Source of the DNA: Acinetobacter lwoffii
GTDB lineage: Bacteria > Pseudomonadota > Gammaproteobacteria > Pseudomonadales > Moraxellaceae
Reading direction: 5' to 3'
DNA length: 64,000 nt
Assembly (NCBI RefSeq): GCF_022967985.1
Contig: NZ_JALJVC010000018.1
Location: forward strand, 1 to 64,000
Below, piece after piece: positions 26,618 through 35,803 of the stretch (the first letter of the stretch is position 1; each line of letters starts with the position of its first letter). A program made the position numbers and the translations under genes. The notes under the pieces are model-generated. The model was not told where the DNA came from and ran no database searches. It was given only the letters and a program-made list of their open reading frames with translations.

Positions 26618-26642
26618 CTGATCACTTCTTAAAAGTGATCAG
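26618..26642 (-). other. Perfect hairpin across the envZ stop codon
   Basis: CTGATCACTT (26618-26627) and AAGTGATCAG (26633-26642) form a 10-bp stem with a 5-base loop that includes the TAA stop of envZ. There is no T run, so it is more likely an RNA 3'-end stabiliser or a protein-binding palindrome than a standard terminator. Confidence 0.45.
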
Positions 26643-28089
26643 TCAAAGTTTGGCGAATTTTATCGAGTGTAGTGGCGGGGGGAAGTGTCTCAGGGTTCGC
26701 CTGATTCACGGGTAGTGAAATGATAGCTTCCAGCCCACCTTCAGGACGATTATGAATACGCAATTGACCATGGTGAATATCGACAATCCGTTTAACAATG
26801 GCCAGCCCCAAGCCACTGCCTTGTACCGTTCGTGCCGAATTGCCCCGAACAAAAGGCTGCATCAAGGCTTCAATCTGATCTTCCGGAATGCCTTCGCCAT
26901 GGTCTGCGACACAAATCAACAGTTGATCTTCTTCAACATGCGCAGAAAGCTCAATTGGTTCTGAACCATAGCGTTTTGAGTTGTTGATCAGATTGCCAAT
27001 CAGTCTTTTTAGCGACATGCTACGTGCCTGAATGGTCGGTATATCTTGTGGGGTGAAACGGATATCTAGCGGTTTAAACTGCTTGACCAGTTCCTGTAGC
27101 AGTACATTGACATTGGTGTCCTGCGGTTCTTCATCGGAACCGTCGCGCATATAGGAAATGAACTGATCCAGAATCGCGTCCATATCTTCGACATCATAAA
27201 TCAGGCCTTCTTTGAGAAAGTCTTCATCTGGCATCATTTCGGCACTGAGGCGGATTCGGGTTAAGGGCGTGCGCAAGTCATGTGAAATGCCGGCCAGCAT
27301 GATTCGGCGTTCCCGCTCGGTCTGGTCCAGCGTATAAATCATCTGATTAAAGGCATGATTGACCTGACGGATTTCCAGTGGACCATGATTGGTATCCAGA
27401 TAAGGTGCTGAACCGATTCGGCTATAACTGTTGGCGGCATTCTGCAAACGGCGTAAAGGACGGTTGAGCTGACGCACCAAGGTCAAAATAATGATGCCGA
27501 CAATAATCGGCGTGCCAAGCAACCAGCCCAAAATCAGTTCATTGCTATAATTGGCATAAGTCTTTAAAGGTTCCTGTACCCAGTGACCATTCATTTCAGG
27601 AGTCTGGATCCAGATACGTGGACTCGGCTTAAACTGGAAATAGACTGTGGCTTGTTCGATGCGTAACTCTTTGGCGAGTTTGGTTTCGATCTGTCGGGTA
27701 AAAAATTCGGCAATCAGCTTTTCCCGCACAGTAGGATATTCTGCCGGATTGGTGACATATTCAATGCCGACCCGATTTCTTAACCAGTCGTCAATGTCGA
27801 CTTCCTGCTGTTTATGATACAGGCGCAGATCGGGATTGTTGAGAATTTCCAGTTCCATGGCGAGATAACGCGCATGTTGCTGAATTTCAGGTAAAAACAG
27901 GGTGCGCCAGAAGAACCATAAGGACATAAACAGGCTGAAACAGACCACAAAAACCACCAGTACCGTGGTACGCATGGCAGCAGAACGCGGCTTGATCTTG
28001 TCGAGAAAGCGTTCCCCGCGGGTACGCTTTTTTTCCGAGTAGCTGACAAAATCGGTAAATTTTTGTGGATCGATGGGGTCGAGTTTCAC
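26629..28089 (-). CDS. envZ: Osmosensing sensor histidine kinase EnvZ
   Basis: EnvZ is the inner-membrane kinase/phosphatase partner of OmpR. The 486-residue product has a first membrane helix at about 41-64, a periplasmic domain (65-185), a second helix at about 185-205, and a HAMP domain (206-258). The dimerisation helix carries GISHDLRTPLTRIRLS with phospho-acceptor H270. The ATPase domain has NLINNSKRYG (N box), DHGEGIP (G1) and GSGLGLAIVKRI (G2). The start is GTG at 28089, with AGGGAG 5-6 bases upstream. It is downstream of ompR on the same strand, but 260 structured bases separate them. Confidence 0.93.
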   Translation of the reverse strand: MKLDPIDPQKFTDFVSYSEKKRTRGERFLDKIKPRSAAMRTTVLVVFVVCFSLFMSLWFFWRTLFLPEIQQHARYLAMELEILNNPDLRLYHKQQEVDIDDWLRNRVGIEYVTNPAEYPTVREKLIAEFFTRQIETKLAKELRIEQATVYFQFKPSPRIWIQTPEMNGHWVQEPLKTYANYSNELILGWLLGTPIIVGIIILTLVRQLNRPLRRLQNAANSYSRIGSAPYLDTNHGPLEIRQVNHAFNQMIYTLDQTERERRIMLAGISHDLRTPLTRIRLSAEMMPDEDFLKEGLIYDVEDMDAILDQFISYMRDGSDEEPQDTNVNVLLQELVKQFKPLDIRFTPQDIPTIQARSMSLKRLIGNLINNSKRYGSEPIELSAHVEEDQLLICVADHGEGIPEDQIEALMQPFVRGNSARTVQGSGLGLAIVKRIVDIHHGQLRIHNRPEGGLEAIISLPVNQANPETLPPATTLDKIRQTLTDHF

Positions 28090-28349
28090 ACCAGCTCCCT
28101 GTAGGCATTTTCCAAATTGAGCAGTAATAATATTTGTAATAGAATCTTACTGCTTGAACCTTCGATGGAAGGAGCTTGTTGTGTTACTTTTTTTGAAAAA
28201 ATGAGTAACACTGTTACGCAAGTAAAAACTTTGCCATTCGCTGAACTCGCGCATTTGTATACGAGCCTTTAAAGAAGGGAGGCTCAAACAGCAGCGAATG
28301 GCTTTTAGGGACAATAGACTGGGGTAATCTTTATCCTATAATTTTTCCT
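28090..28349 (-). promoter_or_regulatory. Structured ompR-envZ spacer
   Basis: This 260-base spacer contains a nested inverted repeat: GCCATTCGCTG (28233-28243) with CAGCGAATGGC (28292-28302), enclosing GAGCCT (28263-28268) with AGGCTC (28280-28285). Nearby GTGTTACT (28180-28187) can pair with AGTAACAC (28204-28211), and GTAACACTGTTAC (28205-28217) is itself palindromic. On the minus strand the large hairpin lies just after ompR and is followed by AAAGTTTTTAC. It may attenuate or terminate ompR transcription, or shape a separate envZ message. Confidence 0.5.
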
Positions 28350-29114
28350 TTATTCAGCACCATCTGGAACAAAGACATAACCCACACCCCATACGGTCTG
28401 GATATAACGTGCACGCGCAGGATTTTCTTCAACCAGACGGCGTAAACGTGACACCTGAACATCAATTGAACGTTCCATGGCACCCCATTCACGGCCACGC
28501 GCCAGATTCATCAGCTTGTCGCGGGTTAATGGTTCGCGTGGATGTTGAACCAGTGCTTTCAGTACCGCAAACTCACCAGTAGTGAGCGTTACCACTTGGC
28601 CTTCACGGGTCAGAGTGCGGGTAGAGAGATCTAGCGACCATGGGCCAAAAGAAACCACTTCCATCTGTTGGCTTGGTGCACCCGGCACTTCACGTACCTG
28701 ACGGCGCAATACCGCACGAATACGTGCCAGCAGCTCATTCGGGTTAAACGGTTTAGGCAAGTAATCATCGGCACCTGCTTCTAAACCGGCAATACGATCC
28801 GAGTCGCTACCACGAGCGGTGAGCATAATGATAGGCGTATCGATATTGGATTGGCGTAAACGACGACAGATACTCAAGCCATCTTCGACCGGAAGCATAA
28901 AGTCGAGCACGATCAGAGAAAACAGTTCCCGCTGTAAAAGTCGATCCATCTGCGTGGCATCATGTGCAGTTTTAACCACAAAGCCTTTATCTTCGAGAAA
29001 ACGCTGTAATAAGGTACGCAGACGAACATCATCATCAACCACCAGGATCCGTTCGACCCGGTCCGTTTCGGTATGTACGGCATCGGCTTTTTCAGCAGGT
29101 ACAACTAAACTCAT
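28350..29114 (-). CDS. ompR: Osmolarity response regulator OmpR
   Basis: OmpR is the DNA-binding response regulator paired with EnvZ; it controls porins and envelope functions. The 254-residue product has a receiver domain with acidic D27-D29, phospho-acceptor D71 (LIVLDFMLP) and K121 (YLPKPFNP). A winged-helix DNA-binding domain follows, with TLTTGEFAVLKALV, REPLTRDKLM and RSIDVQVSRLRRLVEENP, ending in YIQTVWGVGYVFVP. Length is slightly above E. coli OmpR (239) because of a 15-residue N-terminal extension. The ATG at 29114 is preceded by AAAGGAGCATCTC, a strong site. Confidence 0.95.
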   Translation of the reverse strand: MSLVVPAEKADAVHTETDRVERILVVDDDVRLRTLLQRFLEDKGFVVKTAHDATQMDRLLQRELFSLIVLDFMLPVEDGLSICRRLRQSNIDTPIIMLTARGSDSDRIAGLEAGADDYLPKPFNPNELLARIRAVLRRQVREVPGAPSQQMEVVSFGPWSLDLSTRTLTREGQVVTLTTGEFAVLKALVQHPREPLTRDKLMNLARGREWGAMERSIDVQVSRLRRLVEENPARARYIQTVWGVGYVFVPDGAE

Positions 29115-29449
29115 GAGATGCTCCTTTATTCTTTATTGTCATCATAAACAAAAATCAAATAGGCTTTGAGTATACGATTCATTGATATTAATTGACTATG
29201 CTCTAAAGCACCAAATATTGCAGTTAAAATCAAGACATAGATACCAAATATATACATCTAAATGAGCAAAAAATACGATTTTAAGCTGGATAAAAAGCAA
29301 AGTTCATACAAACTTTATCGGGAAAAGCTGAAAACTGTGGCACTTCATAATATAAAGATGAGGTAAATTAATAAAAACAATGGTGGATTTTATAGACCCG
29401 GTCTTTATAATCATGCCATTTAGTACTTATCCTTGTGGGATCAAACACG
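29115..29449. other. Divergent intergenic region between ompR and tex
   Basis: These 335 AT-rich bases must hold promoters for ompR (-) and tex (+). A TATAAT lies at 29406-29411, about 40 bases before the tex ATG, without a convincing -35 block. No gene, repeat or strong hairpin seen. Confidence 0.45.
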
Positions 29450-31804
29450 ATGACTGACTTAGTTCAGCAGTTGGCAAAAGAACTTGCCGTACGTCCAAAT
29501 CAAGTTGAGGCTGCCATCAAGCTTATTGATGAAGGTGCCAGTGTTCCTTTTATTGCACGTTACCGTAAAGAAGTAACGCAAGGCTTAGACGATACGCAAC
29601 TACGTCAACTCGATACGCGTTTATCATACTTGCGTGATTTGTATGAGCGCCGTGAAAAGGTGATTGAATCACTCAAAGAACAAGATAAATTATCTGATGA
29701 TTTATTGGCGCGTGTGAATGCCGCTGAAACCAAAAATGCATTAGAAGAAATTTACGCGCCGTACCGTCCAAAACGTACCAGTAAATCATTCAAGGCCAAA
29801 GAAGCCGGTCTAGGCCCGATTGCCGAAAAAATCTTTAATGAAGCCGTTGATCCAGCTGAAGCTTTGGTGGGTTTTAGCCATGAAGATTACCCAGATACTG
29901 AAAGCCAGCTTGATGCGATCCAGCACATCCTGATTGATGACTGGGCGCAAAATATCGCGCTGACCACTGAACTTAAAGCGACATTTGCAAAAACTGCCGT
30001 GCTGAAAAGTTTGGTTGCCAGTGATGAGAAAAAAGAAGTCGGTAAAAAATTCCGTGATTATTTCGATTTCTCTGAAAACTTGAACAAAGTCCCTTCACAT
30101 CGTTTATTGGCGATGCTACGTGGCCGTCAGGAAAACGTTTTAGGCCTGAAAGTGGATGGCGAAGACGATGCCCCGTTGGCGCGTATTGAAACTGAATACA
30201 ATCTTGAAACTGTTCAGCCACAAGCGCGTCAGGATTTCTTGAAGCAAACTGCAAAACTATTTTGGCTCGGTAAAGTTCGTCCAACGATCGAACATTCATT
30301 GCTGACTGAAAAACGTCTGGCTGCTGAAACAGAAGCGATGAACGTCTTTGCTGAAAACCTGCGTCATTTACTGCTTTCTGCACCTGCAGGCGCACGTACC
30401 ACTTTGGGCGTGGACCCGGGTATCCGTACCGGTGTGAAACTGGCGGTAGTGAACGAGTCTGGTGATGTACTGGCACATAGCACGATTTATCCATTTGCAC
30501 CAAAAGACGATAAAGAAGGTTCACTGGCCGAGCTGGCGCGTTTATGCCGCGAGTTCAATGTTGACCTGATCGCGATTGGTAATGGTACTGCAAGCCGTGA
30601 AACTGAAGCTTTAGTTGCTGAAATGATGGCTGCGAACAGTGATCTGAAAATGACGCGTGTTTCTGTATCTGAAGCAGGTGCATCGGTGTATTCAGCATCT
30701 GAACTAGCTTCACAGGAACTGCCTGAACTAGATGTATCTATTCGTGGTGCGGTATCGATTGCACGCCGTTTACAAGATCCACTAGCAGAACTGGTGAAAA
30801 TCGATCCGAAATCGATTGGTGTGGGTCAGTATCAACATGACGTGAACCAGACCGGTCTGGCGAAAACCCTTGAAGCGGTCGTTGAAGACTGTGTGAACTC
30901 AGTGGGTGTGGATGTAAATACTGCATCAGCAGCGATTTTGGGTTATATCGCGGGTCTAAATAAATCAATTGCACAGCAAATTGTGGAATTCCGTAAGGAA
31001 AATGGTCGTTTTGACAATCGTCAGTCTTTGAAGAAAGTGCCACGTTTAGGCGAGCGTACTTTTGAGCAGGCTGCGGGCTTCTTGCGTATTCAAGATGGTA
31101 CAGAACCACTAGATGCTTCTGCGGTTCACCCTGAGTCATATGCTTTGGTGAGCAAAATTGTTGAAGCGAAAGCAACGACTGTAAAAGACATCATTGGCAA
31201 TACTGAAATCATTCGCCAAGTGAATGCTGAAGAATTTACAGACGAGAAATTCGGTCTGCCGACAATTCAAGACGTATTGGCTGAACTGGAAAAACCGGGC
31301 CGTGACCCGCGTCCAGAGTTCCGCACTGCTAAATTCCGTGATGACATTACGGAAGTTGCGCAATTGTCGGAAGGCATGCAGCTAGAAGGTGTAGTCACCA
31401 ACGTGACTAACTTCGGTGCATTTGTCGATGTGGGTGTGCATCAAGACGGTTTGGTACATATTTCTGAACTTGCCAATGAATTTGTCGCTGATCCGCATAA
31501 AGTGGTGAAACCAGGCCAAATCGTGCAAGTGCGTGTATTAAATGTCGATGCTGAACGTAACCGCGTGAATCTATCGATGCGTCCTGAAGGTTCTGAAGCA
31601 CCGGCGAAAGCACCACGTCAGCCACGCCGTGAAAATAATGAACAGCGCGGTGAACGTAAGCCTCAAGCTAAACGTCCACAGCAAGCACGTCCGCAAGGTG
31701 ATCGCCCTCAGGGCAAGAAACCGCAAGCGGCTAAACCACAAGAGCAAAAAATTGGTGGTTTGGGTGCATTATTACTTCAAGCAGGGATTAAAGGTTCGAA
31801 ATAA
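29450..31804 (+). CDS. tex: Tex family RNA-binding transcription accessory protein
   Basis: Tex is a conserved nucleic-acid-binding protein linked to transcription and stress tolerance. The 784-residue product (MTDLVQQLAKELAV) has the N-terminal helical domain with the family signature SVPFIARYRKE. A YqgF/RNase H-like domain follows (TTLGVDPGIRTGVKLAVV, about 321-338), then helix-hairpin-helix repeats (NTASAAILGYIAGL, FDNRQSLKKVPRLG) and an S1 domain (GVVTNVTNFGAFVDVGVHQDG). A tail rich in R, Q, P and K (about 705-765) follows the S1 domain. The ATG at 29450 has GTGGGAT upstream. A second ATG-like start 15 bases earlier lacks a site. Confidence 0.95.
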   Translation: MTDLVQQLAKELAVRPNQVEAAIKLIDEGASVPFIARYRKEVTQGLDDTQLRQLDTRLSYLRDLYERREKVIESLKEQDKLSDDLLARVNAAETKNALEEIYAPYRPKRTSKSFKAKEAGLGPIAEKIFNEAVDPAEALVGFSHEDYPDTESQLDAIQHILIDDWAQNIALTTELKATFAKTAVLKSLVASDEKKEVGKKFRDYFDFSENLNKVPSHRLLAMLRGRQENVLGLKVDGEDDAPLARIETEYNLETVQPQARQDFLKQTAKLFWLGKVRPTIEHSLLTEKRLAAETEAMNVFAENLRHLLLSAPAGARTTLGVDPGIRTGVKLAVVNESGDVLAHSTIYPFAPKDDKEGSLAELARLCREFNVDLIAIGNGTASRETEALVAEMMAANSDLKMTRVSVSEAGASVYSASELASQELPELDVSIRGAVSIARRLQDPLAELVKIDPKSIGVGQYQHDVNQTGLAKTLEAVVEDCVNSVGVDVNTASAAILGYIAGLNKSIAQQIVEFRKENGRFDNRQSLKKVPRLGERTFEQAAGFLRIQDGTEPLDASAVHPESYALVSKIVEAKATTVKDIIGNTEIIRQVNAEEFTDEKFGLPTIQDVLAELEKPGRDPRPEFRTAKFRDDITEVAQLSEGMQLEGVVTNVTNFGAFVDVGVHQDGLVHISELANEFVADPHKVVKPGQIVQVRVLNVDAERNRVNLSMRPEGSEAPAKAPRQPRRENNEQRGERKPQAKRPQQARPQGDRPQGKKPQAAKPQEQKIGGLGALLLQAGIKGSK

Positions 31805-31821
31805 TCTTTAATTTCTAAAAG

Positions 31822-31848
31822 AAAACCTCCCAAATGGGAGGTTTTTTA
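31822..31848. terminator. Terminator after tex (bidirectional)
   Basis: AAAACCTCCCA / TGGGAGGTTTT with six T following; also usable on the minus strand for the membrane protein gene ending at 31857. Confidence 0.83.
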
Positions 31849-31856
31849 TTGGATCG

Positions 31857-32174
31857 TTATGAATTGATTATCGGCACAATCCAGCTGGTGATAATCAGCA
31901 AAATACCGAGATGCCCCATTTTTCGTGTGACATAAACCAGTTTCGACGGTGGCTGTTCCAGTCGTTTTGCATATTCTTCCATGCTAATGCCGGGCTTACC
32001 TTTACTGGTATATAAAAACACCCCCAAGTCGATACAGATCAGAATCGTACCAATATCGGCCACCAGTTCCATCAGCTCAAATTGCTGGGTATATAGCGAC
32101 ATGCCAACGCTATAGATCAGATAAAGACCAAAGGCAATGCAGGCATATTGCAGGACCACTAAAAACTTCTGCAT
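31857..32174 (-). CDS. Small membrane protein, function unknown
   Basis: A 105-residue product with three likely membrane segments: FLVVLQYACIAFGLYLIY at the start, a middle segment ELVADIGTILICIDLGVFLY, and HLGILLIITSWIVPII at the end. A basic/polar loop KGKPGISMEEYAKRLEQPPSK lies between the last two. I recognise no named family. The ATG at 32174 (MQKFLVVLQY) has TGAGA upstream; another ATG at 32204 adds ten residues. It lies downstream of the patatin-like gene with a gap of about 60 bases on the same strand, so co-transcription is possible. Confidence 0.65.
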   Translation of the reverse strand: MQKFLVVLQYACIAFGLYLIYSVGMSLYTQQFELMELVADIGTILICIDLGVFLYTSKGKPGISMEEYAKRLEQPPSKLVYVTRKMGHLGILLIITSWIVPIINS

Positions 32175-32234
32175 AAATCTCAACAGCTCAAAAAATGAAG
32201 GCAATTATACAAATAATCGGGCAGCTGCGGCCAA

Positions 32235-33314
32235 TTACAAGGCTTGCATCAGGTTGGCAAAATTCTGTTTCTCGACCAGCTCCAGAAATTCATCGCCCAG
32301 ACGCTGACTTTCAGCAATACATTGCTTCCAGAGCTGAATCCGCTGGGTTTGATCCAAACCTTTTAACGTAAAATCTTTACGGTCTGGCAAACGGCCTAAA
32401 GGTAAACTTTGCAAATATTCCTGTGATGGAGATATGAGCAAAGTTCGTGCCTGATTTTCCGGATTTGAGGTGCGTTTAAATAACTTGTCAAACCAGCCCG
32501 GCGTAATGCTGTCAGTAAAATGCGGATAAAGTACAATGCCTTTGCTCTGGAAGGGTAGGTCAATGTGATAGTCAATTAAACCACCATCGCGGTAATAACC
32601 TTGCGGTGCATCCGGAATATTATTTACTGCCGCCATTACCCCGGGAATAGATGCTGAAGCCATCAGCCAAGACAACACACTCTGTTGGGTCAGTGCATGA
32701 TAATGCGTGGTAAATCCATCTTCAGCGATTTTAAACTGCTCACCCGTATTCGGCTGGCTGATCACACGTTGCATGAAATGACGGCTGTGCCGGCGCGCGA
32801 CTGCGGTCGTTCCAAGAATTCCAGCTACAGAAGCCATTAATGGCAATGCCTTGTCACTTTGGAAAATGTGCTGGGCTTTAATTGAAATGACTGCGAGATG
32901 ATAATCCGGATGATTGACCAGATCGTTTTCTTTGCCTTGTACCAGATCCAGCAGCATGCCACGGCAGATGTCGCTGACATCCTGACGGGTCATTTTTTTA
33001 TGAAAATAGAGGTTAGTGTAGAGTTCAGCTAAGCGTTCGGTTCCCTGTTGAGCACCATGTGCAGCCATACTGGCAAAGCGCCAACTACCAATCGAAGAAC
33101 CCACCAAAGTTCTACGCTGAGGTGCACGTGGAAAAAACTCACCAAAAATCGCCTGATCCAATCCCTGAATACCGATGCCTTTGGGGCCACCTGCAGCACC
33201 AGGTACAATATCGACCTGTTCGGGTTGCAAACCTTGTTCCAGAATCAGCTCACGTGCCAGATGGCCAGCACGAATCGTCAGCGCAGGCGCACGTTTTTGT
33301 AAAATCTGTACCAT
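32235..33314 (-). CDS. Patatin-like phospholipase family protein
   Basis: The 359-residue product has the patatin catalytic dyad layout. The oxyanion loop is GAAGGPKGIGIQG (39-51), the nucleophile elbow GSSIG is at 72-76 with S74, and the aspartate motif is YRDGGLIDYH with D243. These are enzymes cleaving acyl chains from phospholipids or other lipids. There is no signal peptide, so it is an intracellular acyl hydrolase rather than the secreted type. The ATG at 33314 follows TAGGTTCAACC. An alternative start 21 bases upstream has no site. The physiological substrate is unknown. Confidence 0.85.
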   Translation of the reverse strand: MVQILQKRAPALTIRAGHLARELILEQGLQPEQVDIVPGAAGGPKGIGIQGLDQAIFGEFFPRAPQRRTLVGSSIGSWRFASMAAHGAQQGTERLAELYTNLYFHKKMTRQDVSDICRGMLLDLVQGKENDLVNHPDYHLAVISIKAQHIFQSDKALPLMASVAGILGTTAVARRHSRHFMQRVISQPNTGEQFKIAEDGFTTHYHALTQQSVLSWLMASASIPGVMAAVNNIPDAPQGYYRDGGLIDYHIDLPFQSKGIVLYPHFTDSITPGWFDKLFKRTSNPENQARTLLISPSQEYLQSLPLGRLPDRKDFTLKGLDQTQRIQLWKQCIAESQRLGDEFLELVEKQNFANLMQAL

Positions 33315-33424
33315 GGTTGAACCTATACTAGCCAAATGTGTGCTTATTTTAAGCGATAGGTCCGAAGACCCAATGGCAAGATATGTCCTAAGGTGACTTT
33401 GGAGTCATCCTCATCTTTAAGACA

Positions 33425-33458
33425 TAAAAAAAGCCTGCATCATTTCAGGCTTTTTTTA
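33425..33458 (-). terminator. ubi operon terminator
   Basis: On the minus strand AAAAAAAGCCTG / CAGGCTTTTTTT with a T run, 23 bases after the ubiB stop. Confidence 0.85.
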
Positions 33459-33481
33459 TCATGTTCTAAAATCACGGAGAT

Positions 33482-35101
33482 TTATTTAGTAATCCGCCAG
33501 ACGGCAAGCATGCTTGCGAGCACAATCAGAATCACCGACACAAACCATGGTGAAATAATTGCAATCGCCAGCAGAATGGCCATGACACTGCCGAACATCC
33601 AGCTACGCTTCTGTTGATGTTCCATTTGCAGGCGCATGCTGTGTAATTCATTGAGCTGTTTGGCATGCCAAGCTGACTGGTTTTTTAAACCGTTTAAGCT
33701 GTCGATCATCAGGGTCGGTAAATCCTGCGCCCCTAAAAGCAGATCCGGGATTTTCTGTCCCAGTTCTTTCAGGTTCTTTTGCGGATTCATCTGGGCCTTG
33801 ATCCAGTCCGTCAGAATTGGTTTAGCCAGACTCCAGATATCCAGTTCAGGATACAAGTCGGTTCCCAGACCTTCGACATGCACCAAAGTTTTTAGCAGCA
33901 ACATCAATTGAGGTGGAATTTCGAGATGGAAACGACGCGCGATATCCATCACTTCAATCAGAATGCCGGCAAAGTCCAATTCATGCATCGGTTTGGACAC
34001 CATCGGCCCCACACTGCGGCGCATTTCACGTGCCAAAGCATCCTGATCAGTCCCCGGTGGAATCCAGCCAGCCTGATGCACCACCTGAATCAGCTGCATA
34101 AAGTCACTGTTCATGACCGCCAGTAGCATGCGTGCTACGGTCATCTGGTCGTGTTTGGACAGCTCGCCCATAATCGCGCAGTCCAGCGCAATAAAACGCG
34201 GATTGGCTGGATTGATGGTTTCTACAAAGACATTTCCCGGATGCATGTCAGCATGGAAGAAGTTATCGCGGAAGACCTGAGTAAAGAAGATGGTTAGACC
34301 TTTACGCGCCAGATCGGCACGATCCATGCCCAACCGGTCAAAGGTCGCGATATCTGAAATCGGCACCCCAGTAATGCGCTCGGCCACCAGCACGTCTTTG
34401 CTGTCCATGTAAATTTCTGGCACATACATCATGCTCGAGCCGGTAAAGTGATGGCGCATACGGCGGGTATTGTCTGCTTCCAGCGTCAGATCCAGCTCAT
34501 TCAGAATAATCTGGCGGTAATCCTGAATGATTTCTGATAAATGTAGGGCACGTGCTGCTTCCAGACGTTTTTCCAGAAATTGACCGAGCCATTCCAGAAT
34601 TTCAAAATCCTGCAAAATCTGCTGGCGAATATTCGGGCGGGTGACTTTAACCACCACTTCACGGCCATCATGCAGGGCAGCCGTATGCACCTGAGCAATC
34701 GAAGCTGCAGCCAGTGGCTGGGTATCGAAACGCGCGAATAGGGTATTTACATCAGCTTTCAGGGATTCCTGAATGCGCATCTTGGCCACGTCATTATCAA
34801 ATGGCTTGACCCGGTCTTGCAGTAACACCAGTTGCTGTAAAACTTCAGGTGGAATCAGGTCACGGCGGGTCGAGAGCAGTTGACCGAGCTTGATCGCCAA
34901 CGGCCCCATTTCTTCTAAAGCCAGTTTCAGCTTGAGCGGATTTTTACGTTCACGACTGGACCAGGCATCCGGATGCATCCGGATGAGGGACAGCACATGC
35001 CGGGATTTTTCTGGTAATTCTTCCGCAGGAAACAACGTGTCGAGTCGATAGTGCGCGGCGATGCGCCAAAGTTCGAGTAAACGTGAAACATGCGGAATCA
35101 T
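33482..35101 (-). CDS. ubiB: Ubiquinone biosynthesis protein UbiB (atypical kinase)
   Basis: UbiB is an ADCK-family atypical kinase/ATPase at the inner membrane, required for the ubiquinone hydroxylation steps. The 539-residue product begins MIPHVSRLLELWRIAAHYRLD and has the family KxGQ motif (K71-LGQ74 in GPLAIKLGQLLSTRRD), an alanine-rich loop (AAASIAQVHTA, about 131-141), and kinase-like catalytic segments (NFFHADMHPGNVF and FIALDCAIMG). Two C-terminal membrane helices (MAILLAIAIISPWF, VILIVLASMLAVW) anchor it. Length matches E. coli UbiB (546). It is last in the ubiE-ubiJ-ubiB operon, 12 bases after ubiJ. Confidence 0.96.
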   Translation of the reverse strand: MIPHVSRLLELWRIAAHYRLDTLFPAEELPEKSRHVLSLIRMHPDAWSSRERKNPLKLKLALEEMGPLAIKLGQLLSTRRDLIPPEVLQQLVLLQDRVKPFDNDVAKMRIQESLKADVNTLFARFDTQPLAAASIAQVHTAALHDGREVVVKVTRPNIRQQILQDFEILEWLGQFLEKRLEAARALHLSEIIQDYRQIILNELDLTLEADNTRRMRHHFTGSSMMYVPEIYMDSKDVLVAERITGVPISDIATFDRLGMDRADLARKGLTIFFTQVFRDNFFHADMHPGNVFVETINPANPRFIALDCAIMGELSKHDQMTVARMLLAVMNSDFMQLIQVVHQAGWIPPGTDQDALAREMRRSVGPMVSKPMHELDFAGILIEVMDIARRFHLEIPPQLMLLLKTLVHVEGLGTDLYPELDIWSLAKPILTDWIKAQMNPQKNLKELGQKIPDLLLGAQDLPTLMIDSLNGLKNQSAWHAKQLNELHSMRLQMEHQQKRSWMFGSVMAILLAIAIISPWFVSVILIVLASMLAVWRITK

Positions 35102-35113
35102 AAAGCTGTGTAC

Positions 35114-35791
35114 CTAGTCTTGAGTAGAATTGTTGGAGGCATCAATTTGAGCCTGAAGCTGATGGATTTTTGCTTCAACCCGATCTAAATTTTGATTCAG
35201 GATACGGGTGTCCTGATTCAGGTCATCCATTTGCCAGCGGGGGGCAAACAGACCGCTGTCTTCTTTTAAGGCATCTTCGGCAAAAAATAATTGACTTTGC
35301 AGGGTGCGTTTTAGCTGCTTGGGCAGCAGTTGCAATTTACCAATTTCATGTGCCAGTGTCGGGCTAACCCAAGGGCTTAAGTGCGCCGCCAGATCCAGTT
35401 CCGCCTGTTGCATGATGCGCTGGATTTCCTGCAATAACTTGTAGTCGCCTTGTAGGGGGATATTACCGACTTCATCGGAAAGCAGCAGCTTGAGTAATTC
35501 CACCACATTGCTGACCTGCAAGGTTGCGGTCGCTTCGGTGACTGTCAAGGAACTTGCGTCAAATGGACGTTGTTCAAAGACTGAAGGTGTTTCGGTATGA
35601 CCGGTTGCCGTTGGTTCCAGACGAACTTTACCTTCATCAAAAAACACATCAACCGAAAGCTGCGGCGAGGCGATTACCACCCGCAGCATTTTACCGGACA
35701 GGGCATTCAGCTGGATGCGGGTAATGGCATCCAGATCAATCACATGATGAATCACGCGTTCAATAGCACCGAGTGCCAGAATTGACCACAT
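35114..35791 (-). CDS. ubiJ: Ubiquinone biosynthesis accessory factor UbiJ
   Basis: UbiJ is an SCP2-domain protein that binds ubiquinone intermediates in the soluble Ubi complex. The 225-residue product has an N-terminal SCP2-like lipid-binding domain (about 1-115) and a C-terminal helical/coiled-coil part (LNQNLDRVEAKIHQLQAQIDA). The family is poorly conserved, and the call rests on this layout plus position between ubiE and ubiB, the usual proteobacterial order. ATG at 35791 is chosen; a TTG two codons earlier (35797) is equally close to the AAGG site within the ubiE stop. It starts 12 bases after ubiE. Confidence 0.85.
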   Translation of the reverse strand: MWSILALGAIERVIHHVIDLDAITRIQLNALSGKMLRVVIASPQLSVDVFFDEGKVRLEPTATGHTETPSVFEQRPFDASSLTVTEATATLQVSNVVELLKLLLSDEVGNIPLQGDYKLLQEIQRIMQQAELDLAAHLSPWVSPTLAHEIGKLQLLPKQLKRTLQSQLFFAEDALKEDSGLFAPRWQMDDLNQDTRILNQNLDRVEAKIHQLQAQIDASNNSTQD

Positions 35792-35803
35792 AGGCAAGGA
35801 ACC

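Noticed and set aside
26425..26625. 66-codon open frame on the minus strand before the CoA-transferase
   Set aside because: It overlaps the candidate promoter and ribosome site of that gene and its composition reflects AT-rich non-coding DNA.
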